Shown here in pieces: positions 31,739 through 43,816 of a stretch of 64,000 nucleotides of DNA. The DNA is from Pseudomonas massiliensis (GTDB lineage: Bacteria > Pseudomonadota > Gammaproteobacteria > Pseudomonadales > Pseudomonadaceae): contig NZ_CCYK01000005.1 in NCBI RefSeq assembly GCF_000826105.1, positions 434,001 to 498,000 of the forward strand, read 5' to 3'. Each line of letters begins with the position of its first letter. Within the stretch, counting starts at the first letter, position 1. The position numbers were made by a program, and so were the translations under genes. The notes below the pieces were generated by a model. The model ran no database searches and was not told the DNA's origin. It worked only from the letters and a program-made list of their open reading frames with translations.

Positions 31739-32275
31739 TCAAGATTTCAGTGCTTCGGCCAGTTGCGCGATCTTCCCGCGCACCGAGCCATCGATTACCA
31801 GGTCACCGGCGCGGATGACGACACCACCGATCAGGCTGGCATCCTCCGCAACGTGCAGTCGCACTTCCCGGCCGAGCCGTGCACTGAGAACCTTGGCGAG
31901 TTTGTCTTGCTGTTCTTGGTTCAATGCGAAGGCACTGGTGACTTCCGCATCCACGGATCTTTCCTGTTCGGCCTTGTACAGGTCGAACAGCGCCGAGATC
32001 TCCGGCAATAGCTGGAGACGCTCGTTTTCCGCGGCCACGTGAATGAAATTACGTACCTGTGCATCGAACTTGTCACCGCACACTTGGATAAAGGCGGCGG
32101 CCTTTTCTGCGCTCGTCAGTCGCGGGGCCTTGAGCAGTCGCTGCATGGTGTCGTCTTGCGACACCGCTGCAGCCAGGCCGAGCATGGCTGACCAATTGGC
32201 CAGTTGCTGGTGGGCCTGCGCATGCTCGAAGGCCGCCTTAGCGTAAGGTCGGGCCAACGTGGTCAGTTCTGCCAT
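31739..32275 (-). CDS. atpH: ATP synthase F1 delta subunit
   Basis: 178 residues. The N-terminal helical domain begins [19 protein letters not shown], the classic OSCP/delta start. The C-terminal signature is [49 protein letters not shown]. It links the peripheral stalk (b subunits) to the F1 head. It is 12 bases after atpF and 21 bases before atpA. Confidence 0.97.
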   Translation of the reverse strand: MAELTTLARPYAKAAFEHAQAHQQLANWSAMLGLAAAVSQDDTMQRLLKAPRLTSAEKAAAFIQVCGDKFDAQVRNFIHVAAENERLQLLPEISALFDLYKAEQERSVDAEVTSAFALNQEQQDKLAKVLSARLGREVRLHVAEDASLIGGVVIRAGDLVIDGSVRGKIAQLAEALKS

Positions 32276-32287
32276 GATCGCCCTCGC

Positions 32288-32758
32288 TTAAATTTCAGCA
32301 GCCAGTTTGTTTACCAGCTCTGCGTGCGCGTTCTGATCAACGGAAGACCCGAGGATCTTCTCGGCGCCAGTGACAGCCAGCAGGCCCACTTGGGCACGCA
32401 GGGCGTCCTTGGCACTGTTGAGTTCCTGCTCGATCTCAGCCGAAGCCTGCGCCTTCACGCGCTCAGCCTCGAGACGAGCCTGTTCACGGGCTTCGTCAAC
32501 GATCTGCGCACCGCGCTTCTTGGCCTGCTCGATGATCTCGGCTGCCTGGGCCTTGGCTTCGCGCAGTTGTTGACCCGCTTTGTCTTGGGCCAATTCCAGG
32601 TCGCGAGCAGCACGGCTGGCAGCATCCAGGCCATCAGCGATCTTCTTCTGGCGTTCCTGCAGAGCCGCGATGACCGGAGGCCATACGCACTTCATGCAGA
32701 ACCACACGAAAATGAAGAACGCAACGGACTGGCCTATCAGGGTTGCATTAATGTTCAC
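32288..32758 (-). CDS. atpF: ATP synthase Fo b subunit
   Basis: 156 residues: one N-terminal membrane helix ([23 protein letters not shown]), then a long charged coiled coil ([33 protein letters not shown] and onward). It forms the peripheral stalk as a dimer. Begins [10 protein letters not shown], as in other Pseudomonas. Confidence 0.97.
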   Translation of the reverse strand: MNINATLIGQSVAFFIFVWFCMKCVWPPVIAALQERQKKIADGLDAASRAARDLELAQDKAGQQLREAKAQAAEIIEQAKKRGAQIVDEAREQARLEAERVKAQASAEIEQELNSAKDALRAQVGLLAVTGAEKILGSSVDQNAHAELVNKLAAEI

Positions 32759-32813
32759 GCCAACACCTCGCTCGTTCTTTGTACATCACACCCACTCACT
32801 CGGGAGTGAGTGA

Positions 32814-33086
<273 letters not shown>

Positions 33087-33231
33087 TTACGTCGTATTGG
33101 TTAGGTTTTCTTAGGTTTAAAGCGGTAAAGCAAGTATTCACAGAGCCGTCACGGCACAGGCGCCGGGTTGCGGCTCTCTTCCCCAATGGCCGCTAGGCCA
33201 CCGGGAAAGACTAAGACGCGCCAGACGAGCC

Positions 33232-34525
<1,294 letters not shown>

Positions 34526-34673
34526 CAACATGACTCCTCGGTGTCGGCCTGCCGTACATCGACGACTTGGCATAGAATGTGCCGACAAAATGCGCGCAGA
34601 GTATAGGGGCGGTTCAGCCCCTGTTCAACTGCCAGCGAGGCTTTTCCGACTGTTCACCCCAAACTCAATTGTT

Positions 34674-35546
34674 TCAGCGAATGTGGGCAAGAACGCCTTG
34701 CAGTTCATCCAGGGAGTTGTAGCGGATCACCAGCTGCCCCTTGCCCTTCTGACCATGGCGTATCTGTACCGCGGAGCCCAGCCGCTCTGCCAGGCGCTGT
34801 TCCAGACGAGCAATGTCCGGGTCCATGCGGGTGGGTTCCTGGGGTGCCTGCGGAGCGCTCAGCCATTGGCGTACCAGTGCCTCGGTCTGGCGCACGGTCA
34901 GCCCACGTGCGACAACATGTCGCGCCCCTTCGAGCTGTCGCGCCTCCGGTAAGCCCAGCAGCGCCCGAGCGTGGCCCATTTCCAGATCCCCATGCGCGAG
35001 CATGGTCTTGATACCTTCCGGCAGGGTGATCAGCCGCATCAGGTTGGTCACCGTGGCACGAGACTTACCCACAGCCTCCGCCACCTGCTGTTGCGTCAAC
35101 TGGAATTCCTGTTGCAGTCGTTGCAAAGCGATCGCTTCTTCCAACGGATTCAGGTCTTCGCGCTGGATGTTCTCGATCAAGGCCATGGCAATGGCGGCTT
35201 CGTCCGGCACTTCACGGACCATGGCGGGAATACGCTCCAGTCCGGCCTGCTGGCTGGCGCGCCAGCGACGCTCGCCCGCGATGATCTCGTAGCGCTCGTT
35301 ACCGATCGGGCGAACCACGATGGGCTGCATGAGGCCCTGGCTGCGGATAGACTGAGCCAGCTCTTCCAGGGCCTGGGGATCCATGTCACGCCGCGGCTGA
35401 TACTTGCCCCGCTGGATGACGTCCAGAGGCAGGTGCTGCAATTCCTTTGGGTCGACTTTTTCAGCCTGCGCTTCCAGCGCGGACGCCGTCGGCCCGCTCA
35501 GCAGTGCATCGAGGCCTCGGCCAAGCCCTCGTTTCTTCACAGCCAT
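34674..35546 (-). CDS. parB: Chromosome partitioning protein ParB
   Basis: 290 residues. The N-terminus MAVKKRGLGRGLDALL is typical. The CTPase/clamp domain holds YQPRRDMD and GERRWRASQQAG (ParB/Srx box). The helix-turn-helix region is ENIQREDLNPLEEAIALQRLQQEF with TQQQVAEAVGKSRATVTNLMRL. The C-terminal dimer domain ends GKGQLVIRYNSLDELQGVLAHIR. It binds the parS sites found at 20675, 46884 and 47514 and spreads as a CTP-dependent clamp. It follows parA by 9 bases. Confidence 0.97.
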   Translation of the reverse strand: MAVKKRGLGRGLDALLSGPTASALEAQAEKVDPKELQHLPLDVIQRGKYQPRRDMDPQALEELAQSIRSQGLMQPIVVRPIGNERYEIIAGERRWRASQQAGLERIPAMVREVPDEAAIAMALIENIQREDLNPLEEAIALQRLQQEFQLTQQQVAEAVGKSRATVTNLMRLITLPEGIKTMLAHGDLEMGHARALLGLPEARQLEGARHVVARGLTVRQTEALVRQWLSAPQAPQEPTRMDPDIARLEQRLAERLGSAVQIRHGQKGKGQLVIRYNSLDELQGVLAHIR

Positions 35547-35555
35547 TGCTATTCC

Positions 35556-36347
35556 TTAAACCGCGGCAGCGGTACGAGCCTTTCGGCGTTGACGGCGAAC
35601 CATTTCATTGGCCAGTTCCAGATACGCCAGCGCACCCCTGGACTGCTTGTCATACGCCAAGGCTGGCATGCCGAAGCTTGGGGCTTCAGCGAGGCGGATG
35701 TTGCGTGGGATTACGGTATCGTACAGCTGTTCACCGAAGTGGGCCTTGAGCTGCGCCGACACGTCGTTGATCAGGCTCAGCCTGGGGTCGTACATGGTGC
35801 GTAGAAGGCCTTCGATCTTCAGTTGTGGATTGATCGCAGCGCCGATTCGCTTGATGTTGTCCACAAGGTCGCTGAGCCCCTCGAGCGCGAAGTATTCGCA
35901 CTGCATGGGGATGATCACGCCGTCGGCTGCCACCAGGGCATTGAGGGTCAGCATCGAAAGCGACGGCGGACAGTCGATCAGAATGAAGTCGTAGTTTTCC
36001 CGGATAGGCGCCAGGGCATTGCGCAGGCGACTTTCCTTCATCTGCATTTCCAGCAGGTTAACCTCGGCCGCAGTCAGGTCCCGGTTCGCCGGAAGCAACT
36101 GATAACCGCCGTGTTCTGAAAATTGCATGGCTTCGCCGAGGTCGCACTCACCGATGAGCAGGTCGTAGACTGAACGCTCCAGCGCATGTTTATCCACACC
36201 GCTGCCCATGGTGGCGTTGCCCTGCGGATCGAGGTCGATCAGGAGCACTCGCCGTTTGGTGGCAACCAGTGAAGCCGCGAGGTTGATACAGGTCGTGGTT
36301 TTGCCGACCCCACCCTTCTGGTTCGCGATCGCGAATACCTTAGCCAT
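35556..36347 (-). CDS. parA: Chromosome partitioning ATPase ParA (Soj)
   Basis: 263 residues, short Soj-type ParA without a DNA-binding N-terminal extension. The deviant Walker A is NQKGGVGKTTTCINLAA with the signature lysine. Walker A' and B are LLIDLDPQGNATMG and FILIDCPPSL. It dimerises on ATP binding, coats DNA nonspecifically and moves ParB-parS complexes. It is cotranscribed with parB and probably rsmG, whose stop is 18 bases upstream of this start. Confidence 0.97.
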   Translation of the reverse strand: MAKVFAIANQKGGVGKTTTCINLAASLVATKRRVLLIDLDPQGNATMGSGVDKHALERSVYDLLIGECDLGEAMQFSEHGGYQLLPANRDLTAAEVNLLEMQMKESRLRNALAPIRENYDFILIDCPPSLSMLTLNALVAADGVIIPMQCEYFALEGLSDLVDNIKRIGAAINPQLKIEGLLRTMYDPRLSLINDVSAQLKAHFGEQLYDTVIPRNIRLAEAPSFGMPALAYDKQSRGALAYLELANEMVRRQRRKARTAAAV

Positions 36348-36365
36348 TGTCGCTCGTGTTCCCCG

Positions 36366-37013
36366 TCATGCCTTGCGGCGCAGTATCAGTAAATGCCTTT
36401 GGCCCTGGCAACCAGGCACGGCCAGAGCATGCGCGCTATCCACTTCAAAGTCAGCAGGCAATGCTACCAGTTCTTCCGTCGGGTGCAGCCCTTTCATGGC
36501 CAGCCACTGGCTGGCGGGCTCGCCCAGATGGCGGGTCCAGTTGGCGAAGTCCTCCAGGCTACTGAAGGCCCGGGAAACGATCCCTTCATACGGTTGGGTC
36601 GGCTGATGGGCTTCGACCCGGCTGTGGACCACTTCCAGGTTCTGCAGTTTGAGTTCAAGCTTTACCTGGGTCTGGAAGCGCGTCTTCTTGCCGTTGCTGT
36701 CGAGCGTGGTGATACGTTTTTCCGGAAACATGATAGCCAGGGGGATGCCTGGCATGCCTCCTCCGCTACCGACATCCAGCCAACGTTCAGCCTGACCGAT
36801 ATAGGGAACAACGCTCAGGCTGTCGAGCAGATGACGAGAGACCATTTCGTCCGGATCGCGAACAGCGGTGAGGTTGTAGGCTTTGTTCCACTTGATCAAC
36901 AAGGCCAGATAGGCCAGCAGCTGTTCCTCTTGCTCTTGCGTAAGTGCCAGGCCAAGGGCCTGAGCACCTGTGGACAACTCGTGACGCTGGTGGTCCGTAA
37001 TGGAAACGCTCAA
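36366..37013 (-). CDS. rsmG: 16S rRNA (guanine-527-N7)-methyltransferase RsmG (GidB)
   Basis: 215 residues. SAM-binding motif I is [20 protein letters not shown], preceded by the RsmG N-terminal helix region ([32 protein letters not shown]). Substrate-binding [16 protein letters not shown] follows. It methylates G527 of 16S rRNA; loss gives low-level streptomycin resistance. Its start overlaps the mnmG stop by 4 bases, so the two are translationally coupled. Confidence 0.97.
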   Translation of the reverse strand: MSVSITDHQRHELSTGAQALGLALTQEQEEQLLAYLALLIKWNKAYNLTAVRDPDEMVSRHLLDSLSVVPYIGQAERWLDVGSGGGMPGIPLAIMFPEKRITTLDSNGKKTRFQTQVKLELKLQNLEVVHSRVEAHQPTQPYEGIVSRAFSSLEDFANWTRHLGEPASQWLAMKGLHPTEELVALPADFEVDSAHALAVPGCQGQRHLLILRRKA

Positions 37014-38905
37014 GCGCTGTGCTCCATTTCCCGCGCGGCGCCGCGCTTCTTCAGATGAACCATCAACAGGGAGATGGCTGCAGGGGTCACGCCAGGTATG
37101 CGGGAAGCCTGACCGAGGGTTTCCGGCCTGGCTTGGCTGAGCTTGGCCTGGATCTCCTTCGATAGGCCGGAGATGCCAGGATAATCGATATCCACAGGCA
37201 ACTTGATATTCTCGCTGGCCCTGAGACGCGTGATCTCTTCTTGCTGACGCTCGATGTAACCGGCGTACTTCACTTTGATTTCGACCTGCTCAGCGACCTG
37301 TGGATCAATTTCCGGGGCGCCGGTCAATGCGGTAAGCCCGGCATAATCGATTTCAGGTCTGCTCAAGAGGCTAAGCAGGTTGTACTCATGAGCCAGGGGG
37401 GTGCCGTAATGCTCGGCCACCGCCTGACCCGCGACCGTACCCGGCCGTACCCAAGTGGATTTGAGGCGCTGCTCCTCCCGCTCGATGGCTTCGCGCTTGG
37501 TACAGAACACTGCCCAACGGGCATCGTCAACCAGACCCAGTCGGCGACCGGTCTCGGTAAGCCGCAGGTCGGCATTGTCCTCCCGCAGAATCAACCGATA
37601 TTCGGCCCGGGACGTGAACATCCGATAGGGTTCCTGGGTGCCCAGTGTGATCAGGTCATCCACAAGCACGCCGATGTAGGCTTCATCACGGCGCGGACAC
37701 CACGTGTCCTGCCCTTTGGCTCTCAATGCGGCGTTGGTCCCTGCGAGCAAGCCTTGCGCGCCTGCCTCTTCGTAACCGGTGGTGCCATTGATCTGGCCCG
37801 CGAAGAACAGGCCGGCGATCGCTTTGGTTTCCAGGCTGTACTTCAAGTCCCGCGGGTCGAAGTAGTCGTATTCGATGGCATAGCCCGGACGCATGATATG
37901 GGCGTTTTCCATCCCGCGGATGGACCGTACGATCTGCAGCTGCACATCGAAGGGCAGCGAGGTGGAAATTCCGTTGGGGTAAAGCTCGTGGGTGGTCAGG
38001 CCTTCCGGCTCGATGAACACCTGGTGGCTGTCCTTGTCGGCGAAGCGGTGGATCTTGTCCTCGATCGAAGGGCAGTAACGCGGCCCCACACCTTCGATCA
38101 CACCTGAGTACATGGGCGAACGATCAAGGTTCGCGGCAATGATCTCATGGGTGCGCGCGTTGGTATGGGTTATCCAGCAACTGACCTGGCGCGGATGCAT
38201 CTGTGCATTGCCCATGAAGGACATGACGGGAATAGGCGTATCCCCAGGCTGCTCGGTCATGACCAAGAAATCCACAGACTTGCCATCGATGCGCGGAGGC
38301 GTGCCGGTCTTCAGACGGCCGATGCGAAGCGGTAGTTCACGCAGGCGCTTGGCCAAGGCAATGGAGGGTGGATCTCCTGCCCGCCCGCCTGAATAACTGT
38401 CCAGCCCGATGTGGATAAGACCACCCAGGAAGGTACCGGCAGTCAATACCACTGAGTCGGCAAGGAAACGAAGACCCATTTGAGTCACCACGCCCCGTAC
38501 TTCATCCGCTTCGACGATCAGGTCATCACAGGCCTGCTGGAATATCCACAGGTTGGGCTGGTTCTCAAGGATATCGCGCACCGCGGCCTTGTATAACACC
38601 CGATCCGCTTGCGCACGGGTAGCACGCACGGCGGGGCCCTTGCGGTTATTCAAGACTCGGAACTGTATACCGCCTTTGTCCGTAGCCAGGGCCATGGCAC
38701 CGCCGAGCGCATCGATTTCCTTGACCAGATGGCTTTTGCCGATGCCACCAATGGCCGGATTGCAGCTCATCTGGCCAAGGGTTTCCACGTTGTGCGTGAG
38801 CAACAGGGTTTTCGCGCCCATACGCGCCGAAGCCAGTGCCGCTTCGGTACCTGCATGGCCTCCGCCGATGACGATCACTTCAAAACGGGAAGGGAAATCC
38901 ACCAC
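37010..38905 (-). CDS. mnmG: tRNA uridine-5-carboxymethylaminomethyl modification enzyme MnmG (GidA)
   Basis: 631 residues. The N-terminal FAD-binding motif is [28 protein letters not shown], and [21 protein letters not shown] is the MnmG signature. [14 protein letters not shown] and YCPSIEDKI are conserved core motifs, and the C-terminal GidA domain ends with [22 protein letters not shown]. With MnmE it installs cmnm5 at the U34 wobble base of tRNAs. Upstream is an AT-rich gap with DnaA boxes. Confidence 0.98.
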   Translation of the reverse strand: MVDFPSRFEVIVIGGGHAGTEAALASARMGAKTLLLTHNVETLGQMSCNPAIGGIGKSHLVKEIDALGGAMALATDKGGIQFRVLNNRKGPAVRATRAQADRVLYKAAVRDILENQPNLWIFQQACDDLIVEADEVRGVVTQMGLRFLADSVVLTAGTFLGGLIHIGLDSYSGGRAGDPPSIALAKRLRELPLRIGRLKTGTPPRIDGKSVDFLVMTEQPGDTPIPVMSFMGNAQMHPRQVSCWITHTNARTHEIIAANLDRSPMYSGVIEGVGPRYCPSIEDKIHRFADKDSHQVFIEPEGLTTHELYPNGISTSLPFDVQLQIVRSIRGMENAHIMRPGYAIEYDYFDPRDLKYSLETKAIAGLFFAGQINGTTGYEEAGAQGLLAGTNAALRAKGQDTWCPRRDEAYIGVLVDDLITLGTQEPYRMFTSRAEYRLILREDNADLRLTETGRRLGLVDDARWAVFCTKREAIEREEQRLKSTWVRPGTVAGQAVAEHYGTPLAHEYNLLSLLSRPEIDYAGLTALTGAPEIDPQVAEQVEIKVKYAGYIERQQEEITRLRASENIKLPVDIDYPGISGLSKEIQAKLSQARPETLGQASRIPGVTPAAISLLMVHLKKRGAAREMEHSA

Positions 38906-39029
38906 GCACCTCGTGCCTGTTCATATGGGTAATTGGGATAGCTGCGCAGTATAGGGAATTTGACCTGTGGAAAGAAACCGCCTGTGCAAAAAATAGCCAG
39001 GTGTAGACAAACGGTGCCAACAGAAACAT

Positions 39030-39277
39030 AAAAGAAGAGAAATTTATAAAAGCTTTGTTTTTATGTTTATTCTTAGGGCGTCGACCTTCTGTGGATAAAG
39101 CCTTGAAGGCCATATTCCACGGGCCCTAGCGAAATGTGGAAAACTGTCGATAGCTAGGCTTGGGGGCTTTTGATAAGCCTGAATACCCTGTGGGTAGATA
39201 TCGTTTTATCCACAAAGGGTCGTTACGGACAGTTTATGACGCCTGTTATCAAGAGGGCTCTGTAAGGGTTATACACA
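39030..39277. other. Origin-like region between mnmE and mnmG: AT-rich stretch with DnaA boxes
   Basis: The 435-base gap 38906-39340 has no gene. It holds an AT-rich run (39030-39075) and three consensus DnaA boxes: TGTGGATAA at 39090-39098, TTATCCACA at 39206-39214 and TTATACACA at 39269-39277 (fits TTATNCACA). One-mismatch boxes lie at 39135-39143 (TGTGGAAAA) and near 38966. In enterobacteria oriC sits beside mnmG (gidA), so this may be an ancestral or auxiliary origin, a DnaA titration site, or a promoter region for mnmG under DnaA control. Confidence 0.6.
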
Positions 39278-39296
39278 GTGCTCGTTTGTAATGGGC

Positions 39297-39326
39297 GAAA
39301 AAAAACCGGCTGCAGAAGCCGGTTCT
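39297..39326 (-). terminator. Terminator after mnmE
   Basis: AACCGGCT (39304-39311) and AGCCGGTT (39317-39324) form an 8-bp stem. On the minus strand an eight-T run follows directly. It lies 15 bases after the mnmE stop and separates mnmE from the mnmG-rsmG-par transcript. Confidence 0.93.
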
Positions 39327-39340
39327 TGGAGGGAGCGGAA

Positions 39341-40711
39341 TCACTTTCCGATGCAGAAGCTTGTGAATATCCGTCCAAGCAGGTCATCCGAGGTAAAGGC
39401 ACCGGTGATTTCTCCCAAGGCATGCTGAGCCATTCGCAGGTCTTCAGCCAAAAGCTCGCCAGCGGCTGCGCTCACCAGCTGATCGCGCCCATGGTCGAGG
39501 TACTGCTGGGCTTGGCGCAGCGCATCGAGATGACGTCTGCGGGCGCTGAAGTGGCCTTCGGCGGTGTGTTCGTAACCCATGACAGTCTTGAGGTGACCGC
39601 GAAGCAGCTGTAACCCTTCCTGACTGTCCAGCGCGCTCAGGGTCAAGGTAGCCTCGCCACTGGGAGCTACCTCCAGGCCGATCGACTCGCCCGAGAGGTC
39701 CGCCTTGTTGCGTACCAGGGTGATTTTGTTACGCGGTGGCGCTACATCCATGAACTCCGGCCAGAGGCTATGGGGATCCGAGGCCTCGGAGCTGCTCGAA
39801 TCAACTACCAGCAGGATGCGATCGGCCGACTCGATGGCCCGCACTGCCCTTTCCACGCCGATGCGTTCCACGATATCTCCCGTATCCCGCAGCCCAGCGG
39901 TATCGATGACGTGCAGTGGCATACCGTCAATGTGGATATGTTCCTTGAGCACGTCCCGGGTGGTTCCTGCGACGCTCGTGACAATCGCCGCCTCACGCCC
40001 CGCTAACAGATTCAAAAGGCTGGACTTGCCGGCATTGGGACGCCCGGCGATTACCAGAGTCATGCCCTCGCGGATGAGGGCACCTTGGTCCGCTTCGCGC
40101 TGTACTTCGCTCAAGGCATTGCGCAAGGCATCGAGGCGTGACAGTACGAGCCCGTCCGCTAGAAAGTCGATTTCTTCTTCAGGAAAGTCGATGGCCGCCT
40201 CGACATAGATTCGCAGTTGAACCAACCCTTCGGTCAATGCCTCGACCCGCTTGGAAAACGCGCCCTGGAGCGAGCGAACCGCATTGCGCGCTGCTTGCTC
40301 GGAGCTGGCCTCGATCAGGTCAGCGATGGCTTCGGCCTGGGCCAGGTCGAGCTTGTCGTTGAGAAAGGCGCGCTCACTGAACTCACCTGGGCGAGCAAGG
40401 CGGCACCCGAGCGCCACGCAGCGGCGTAGGAGCATGTCGAGCACCACTGGCCCACCATGGCCATGCAGTTCCAAAACATCTTCGCCAGTGAACGAATTAG
40501 GACCTGGGAAGAACAATGCCAGGCCCTCGTCCAGGTGCGTGCCATCCTCATCGTGGAAGGGCCCGTGATGCGCATATCGAGGCTGTAGCTCGCGGTGGGT
40601 GATGGCAGTGGCCAACTGCCGTGCCGTTGGCCCGGACACGCGTACGATTCCTACGCCTCCCCGCCCTTGGGCGGTGGCGATAGCGGCAATGGTGTCTTTG
40701 GAAAGGTTCAT
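39341..40711 (-). CDS. mnmE: tRNA modification GTPase MnmE (TrmE)
   Basis: 456 residues. The N-terminus [27 protein letters not shown] is the folate-binding domain. The inserted G domain has [16 protein letters not shown] (G1), [11 protein letters not shown] (G2), DTAGLRD (G3) and NKADLS (G4). The C-terminal CIGK holds the catalytic cysteine region. It works with MnmG in wobble-uridine modification. It lies between yidC and the origin-like gap, with its own terminator. Confidence 0.98.
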   Translation of the reverse strand: MNLSKDTIAAIATAQGRGGVGIVRVSGPTARQLATAITHRELQPRYAHHGPFHDEDGTHLDEGLALFFPGPNSFTGEDVLELHGHGGPVVLDMLLRRCVALGCRLARPGEFSERAFLNDKLDLAQAEAIADLIEASSEQAARNAVRSLQGAFSKRVEALTEGLVQLRIYVEAAIDFPEEEIDFLADGLVLSRLDALRNALSEVQREADQGALIREGMTLVIAGRPNAGKSSLLNLLAGREAAIVTSVAGTTRDVLKEHIHIDGMPLHVIDTAGLRDTGDIVERIGVERAVRAIESADRILLVVDSSSSEASDPHSLWPEFMDVAPPRNKITLVRNKADLSGESIGLEVAPSGEATLTLSALDSQEGLQLLRGHLKTVMGYEHTAEGHFSARRRHLDALRQAQQYLDHGRDQLVSAAAGELLAEDLRMAQHALGEITGAFTSDDLLGRIFTSFCIGK

Positions 40712-40736
40712 GAGTTATCCACTGTCCAGTAATGCA

Positions 40737-40758
40737 AACGCCCCTATGAAGGGGCGTT
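40737..40758 (-). terminator. Hairpin between yidC and mnmE
   Basis: AACGCCCC and GGGGCGTT form an 8-bp stem with a 6-base loop, 20 bases after the yidC stop on the minus strand. The T tract after it is poor (TTTGCATT), so termination is probably partial. Confidence 0.6.
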
Positions 40759-40778
40759 GGCAAAGCAAGTGTAGCGGG

Positions 40779-42458
40779 TCAGTTCGCCGCGCTGGCGTTG
40801 GCGCGCTCAATGTTCCGGGTAATGAACCACTGCTGCAGGATCGACAACGTGTTGTTGGTGATCCAGTACAGCACGAGGCCCGCCGGGAACCAAAGGAAGA
40901 AGAAGGTGAAGACGATCGGCATCAGCTTCATGACCTTGGCCTGCATCGGATCAGGCGGAGCCGGGTTCAGGCGCTGCTGAATGAACATGGTGGCACCCAT
41001 GATGATCGGCAGGATGAAGAACGGGTCCTTGATCGACAGGTCCGTGATCCAGAACATCCAGGGTGCCTGGCGCATTTCAACGCTTTCGAGCAGTACCCAG
41101 TACAAGGCCAGGAAGACTGGCATCTGCACGACGATGGGCAAGCAACCGCCCAGCGGGTTGATCTTCTCTTTCTTGTACAGCTCCATCATCGCCTGGGACA
41201 TCTTCTGGCGATCGTCGCCAAACTGCTCTTTCAAAGCAGCGAGGCGGGGTGCCACTGCGCGCATGCGAGCCATGGACTTGTAGCTGGCTGCCGACAGAGG
41301 GAAGAAGAGCAGCTTGATCAGTACGGTGAGGCAGATGATCGACCAGCCCCAGTTACCCAGCAGACTGTGGATATGTTTCAGCAGCCAGAAGATTGGCTGA
41401 GCGATGAACCAGAGGAATCCATAGTCTACGGTCAGTTCCAGGCCTGGGGACAAAGCCTTCAGCTTGTCCTGAACCTTGGGGCCCGCATACAAGGTGGCGC
41501 CGGTTTCCGCTTTGCCACCAGGCGCGACCGTCATGGTTGGCCCGGTGAAACCAACGATGTAGTTACCCTGGCTGTCCTTGCGAGTCATGACATTGTTGCT
41601 GTCATCCTTGCCAGGAACCCAGGCTGTCACGAAGTAATGCTGGAGCCAGGCGACCCAACCACCCTGCACGGTCTCCTTGAACTGACCCTTGTCGACGTCC
41701 TTCATGGCCACCTTCTTGTAGGGCTCTGAAGGTGTCCACAGGGCGGCGCCCAGGTAGGTCGCGGTACCGGTTGCCGTGCTGGACGAAGGATCGGAACTGG
41801 CGTCGCGCTTGAGCTGAGCGAACAGGTTACCCACCCAGGCCTGGTTGCTCTGGTTGTCGATCAGGTAGCTGACCTTCAGGTCATACTCGCCCCGTTGGAA
41901 ACTGAAGCGCTTGATGTAATTGACCCCGCCCTGGCTATAGGAAAGGTCGACCACCAGCTCGTTCTGCCCATCCGCCAGTTGATAAGTCGGCTTTGACGTA
42001 CTGTACACAGGACGGCCGGCAGGCTGCACGTCTGGACCATTGGCGCCGGTCAGGCCACTTTGGGCCAGGTAAACGCGCTCACCGCCGTTATCGAACAACT
42101 GGAATGGAATTTCCGGATGGTCTTGACGCCGAGGATATTTTGGCAGCGTCAGTTGAACGATGTCTCCGCCCTTCGGATCGATGGCCAGGTCGAGCACATC
42201 CGTACGGACGCGGACAAGTTCCTGGGTAGCGGGAGCGCTCGGGGTCATGGTCGTCACCGCGGGTGCAGCGGTGTCAGGCACATCCGAAGTAGTGGCATTG
42301 TTGCCAGGCGCTTGCGGCAGATCCGAAGGGATAGTTCCCTGGGTCGCGACGCTCTGGGTTGGCAATGCAGCCTGCCCGTAATCCTGGTTCCACTTCAGGA
42401 CCAGAACGTAGGCCACGACCGCCAGGGCACCCATCAGGATCGTACGTTTTATATCCAT
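40779..42458 (-). CDS. yidC: Membrane protein insertase YidC
   Basis: 559 residues. Membrane helix 1 is RTILMGALAVVAYVLVLKW. A large periplasmic beta domain follows (residues about 80-340). The conserved core (WGWSIICLTVLIKLLFFPLSAASYKSMARMRAVAPRLAALKEQ) contains the groove arginine region, and QRLNPAPPDPMQAKVMKLMPIVFTFFFLWFPAGLVLYW is the last core helix pair. It inserts membrane proteins such as AtpE alone or with SecYEG. It is in the classical rpmH-rnpA-yidD-yidC order. Confidence 0.97.
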   Translation of the reverse strand: MDIKRTILMGALAVVAYVLVLKWNQDYGQAALPTQSVATQGTIPSDLPQAPGNNATTSDVPDTAAPAVTTMTPSAPATQELVRVRTDVLDLAIDPKGGDIVQLTLPKYPRRQDHPEIPFQLFDNGGERVYLAQSGLTGANGPDVQPAGRPVYSTSKPTYQLADGQNELVVDLSYSQGGVNYIKRFSFQRGEYDLKVSYLIDNQSNQAWVGNLFAQLKRDASSDPSSSTATGTATYLGAALWTPSEPYKKVAMKDVDKGQFKETVQGGWVAWLQHYFVTAWVPGKDDSNNVMTRKDSQGNYIVGFTGPTMTVAPGGKAETGATLYAGPKVQDKLKALSPGLELTVDYGFLWFIAQPIFWLLKHIHSLLGNWGWSIICLTVLIKLLFFPLSAASYKSMARMRAVAPRLAALKEQFGDDRQKMSQAMMELYKKEKINPLGGCLPIVVQMPVFLALYWVLLESVEMRQAPWMFWITDLSIKDPFFILPIIMGATMFIQQRLNPAPPDPMQAKVMKLMPIVFTFFFLWFPAGLVLYWITNNTLSILQQWFITRNIERANASAAN

Positions 42459-42460
42459 GA

Positions 42461-42706
42461 TTACTCGGCTATCGAATTATTACGAAGGGTGGACACGGGC
42501 GGGACGGGATCGAAACCGCCTGCATTCCAGGGATGGCAACGCCCAATCCGGCGGAGGCTCAGCCAGCTTCCACGCCAGACGCCGTGTTGGCTGATGGCTT
42601 CGTGGGCATAGCAGGAACAACTGGGATAGAAACGGCAGTGGCTGGCCATCAGGGGGCTAATGGCATAGCGGTAAAACTGGATCGGAAGGAGGACCAGTTT
42701 ACGCAT
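42461..42706 (-). CDS. yidD: Membrane protein insertion efficiency factor YidD
   Basis: 81 residues from ATG 42706; the longer open frame upstream overlaps rnpA in another frame and is not used. The core is [32 protein letters not shown] followed by [24 protein letters not shown], the family signature with three clustered cysteines. It is a membrane-associated helper of YidC. GGAGG lies 11-16 bases before the start. The stop is 2 bases before the yidC start. Confidence 0.95.
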   Translation of the reverse strand: MRKLVLLPIQFYRYAISPLMASHCRFYPSCSCYAHEAISQHGVWRGSWLSLRRIGRCHPWNAGGFDPVPPVSTLRNNSIAE

Positions 42707-42716
42707 CTTGGCTTTG

Positions 42717-43094
42717 CTATTCCTTGGTGTCGGGCTGGACTGCTGGTCTCGTCTTTGCCAGACGTTTCCAGAGCTTGGCGAAATGCTGATGCAACTCGGG
42801 GTTGTCGACATCACCCAGCCCCTTTCGGGCCACGATGACTATGTCCCAACCAGCCAATGCAGCCTGGTTGTGGCGAAAGGATTCGCGAATCACGCGTTTG
42901 ATGCGGTTGCGCTGCACCGACAACTTGACACTTTTCTTGCCGATCACCAGCCCGAGGCGTGGATGATCGAGCTGGTTATCCCTGGCAAGGATCAGAAGAC
43001 TCTTCCCCGGAACCTTGCCGGTCGGGGAGTCAAAGACTGCCTTGAATTGCTTCGGAACGAGCAGTCGCTTGTCCCGGCTGAAGTCCTGACTCAC
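42717..43094 (-). CDS. rnpA: Ribonuclease P protein component
   Basis: 125 residues. Conserved core [32 protein letters not shown] includes the RNR signature ([11 protein letters not shown]) that contacts RNase P RNA. The N-terminus [16 protein letters not shown] is typical. It is the protein cofactor of tRNA 5' processing. It begins 17 bases after the rpmH stop. Confidence 0.97.
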   Translation of the reverse strand: MSQDFSRDKRLLVPKQFKAVFDSPTGKVPGKSLLILARDNQLDHPRLGLVIGKKSVKLSVQRNRIKRVIRESFRHNQAALAGWDIVIVARKGLGDVDNPELHQHFAKLWKRLAKTRPAVQPDTKE

Positions 43095-43111
43095 CTACCT
43101 GTGCCGGCAAA

Positions 43112-43246
43112 TCAGACAGCCAGACGCTTACGGCCCTTGGCGCGACGACGCGACAGGACGGCGCGGCCGTTCTTGGTAGCCATGCGAGCACGGAAACCGT
43201 GAGTGCGAGCGCGCTTGATGGTGCTGGGTTGGAAAGTACGTTTCAT
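43112..43246 (-). CDS. rpmH: 50S ribosomal protein L34
   Basis: 44 residues, too short for most ORF callers but unmistakable: [18 protein letters not shown] and onward, ending [12 protein letters not shown]. It is a small basic protein of the 50S exit-tunnel region. It is the first gene leftward from oriC. AAGG lies 6-10 bases before the start, and its promoter must overlap the left part of the origin region. Confidence 0.98.
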
Positions 43247-43389
43247 GGAAGGTTACCTGGTTGGTCGGCTGGGCCCCAATGGCCCGGTTTTCAAGAGACC
43301 GGCGATTCTAGTGAAAGCCTGGGCTTAGGTCAATTTCCGACCAACCTTTCCTTACCTATAGCCGACATCTGGAGGGACAAGAGGCCATG

Positions 43390-43750
43390 GCCACATCACA
43401 AATAAAAAAAGAGACGTATAAAAAGCTTTCTTGAAAAACTTATAAAGCTTGAGCGAGCCACCTCCTGTGGATAACCTAACATGGACCAGTAATTCCGGGC
43501 TACTGAAGCTCCTGAAAAGTTGTCCACAAACCTGGGGCTTCCTGTTTTTTATGTGGATAAAAACTGTGCACAAGATCCCGTCTTTTCCACAGGCAGGTTA
43601 TCCACATGCTTTAGCGACTGACTGTGCACTGGGCTCCTTGGAAGTTTTCCACAAGGCTCAAGGCAGGGTTTGAATACGACAAACGGATGACTTATCCCCT
43701 TTTGAACGGGACGCCCTAGCACCGCCTGCCGGTCTGATGTGGATAACTCC
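43390..43750. other. oriC: Chromosomal replication origin oriC
   Basis: The rpmH-dnaA gap (43247-43816) holds perfect DnaA boxes at 43466-43474, 43552-43560 and 43738-43746 (TGTGGATAA) and at 43598-43606 (TTATCCACA). One-mismatch boxes are at 43520-43528 (TTGTCCACA), 43583-43591 and 43645-43653 (TTTTCCACA). An AT-rich unwinding region lies at 43397-43450, left of the box cluster. This matches the known Pseudomonas origin next to dnaA. Confidence 0.95.
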
Positions 43751-43816
43751 CGCTCCGATGGGTACAATGCTCAACGAACATTTGCCCTCTGGGCTCATCA
43801 ATTTCTGGGGATTCCT

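Noticed and set aside
43449..43673. Short open frames inside oriC
   Set aside because: They overlap DnaA boxes and the AT-rich unwinding region, and have no binding site.
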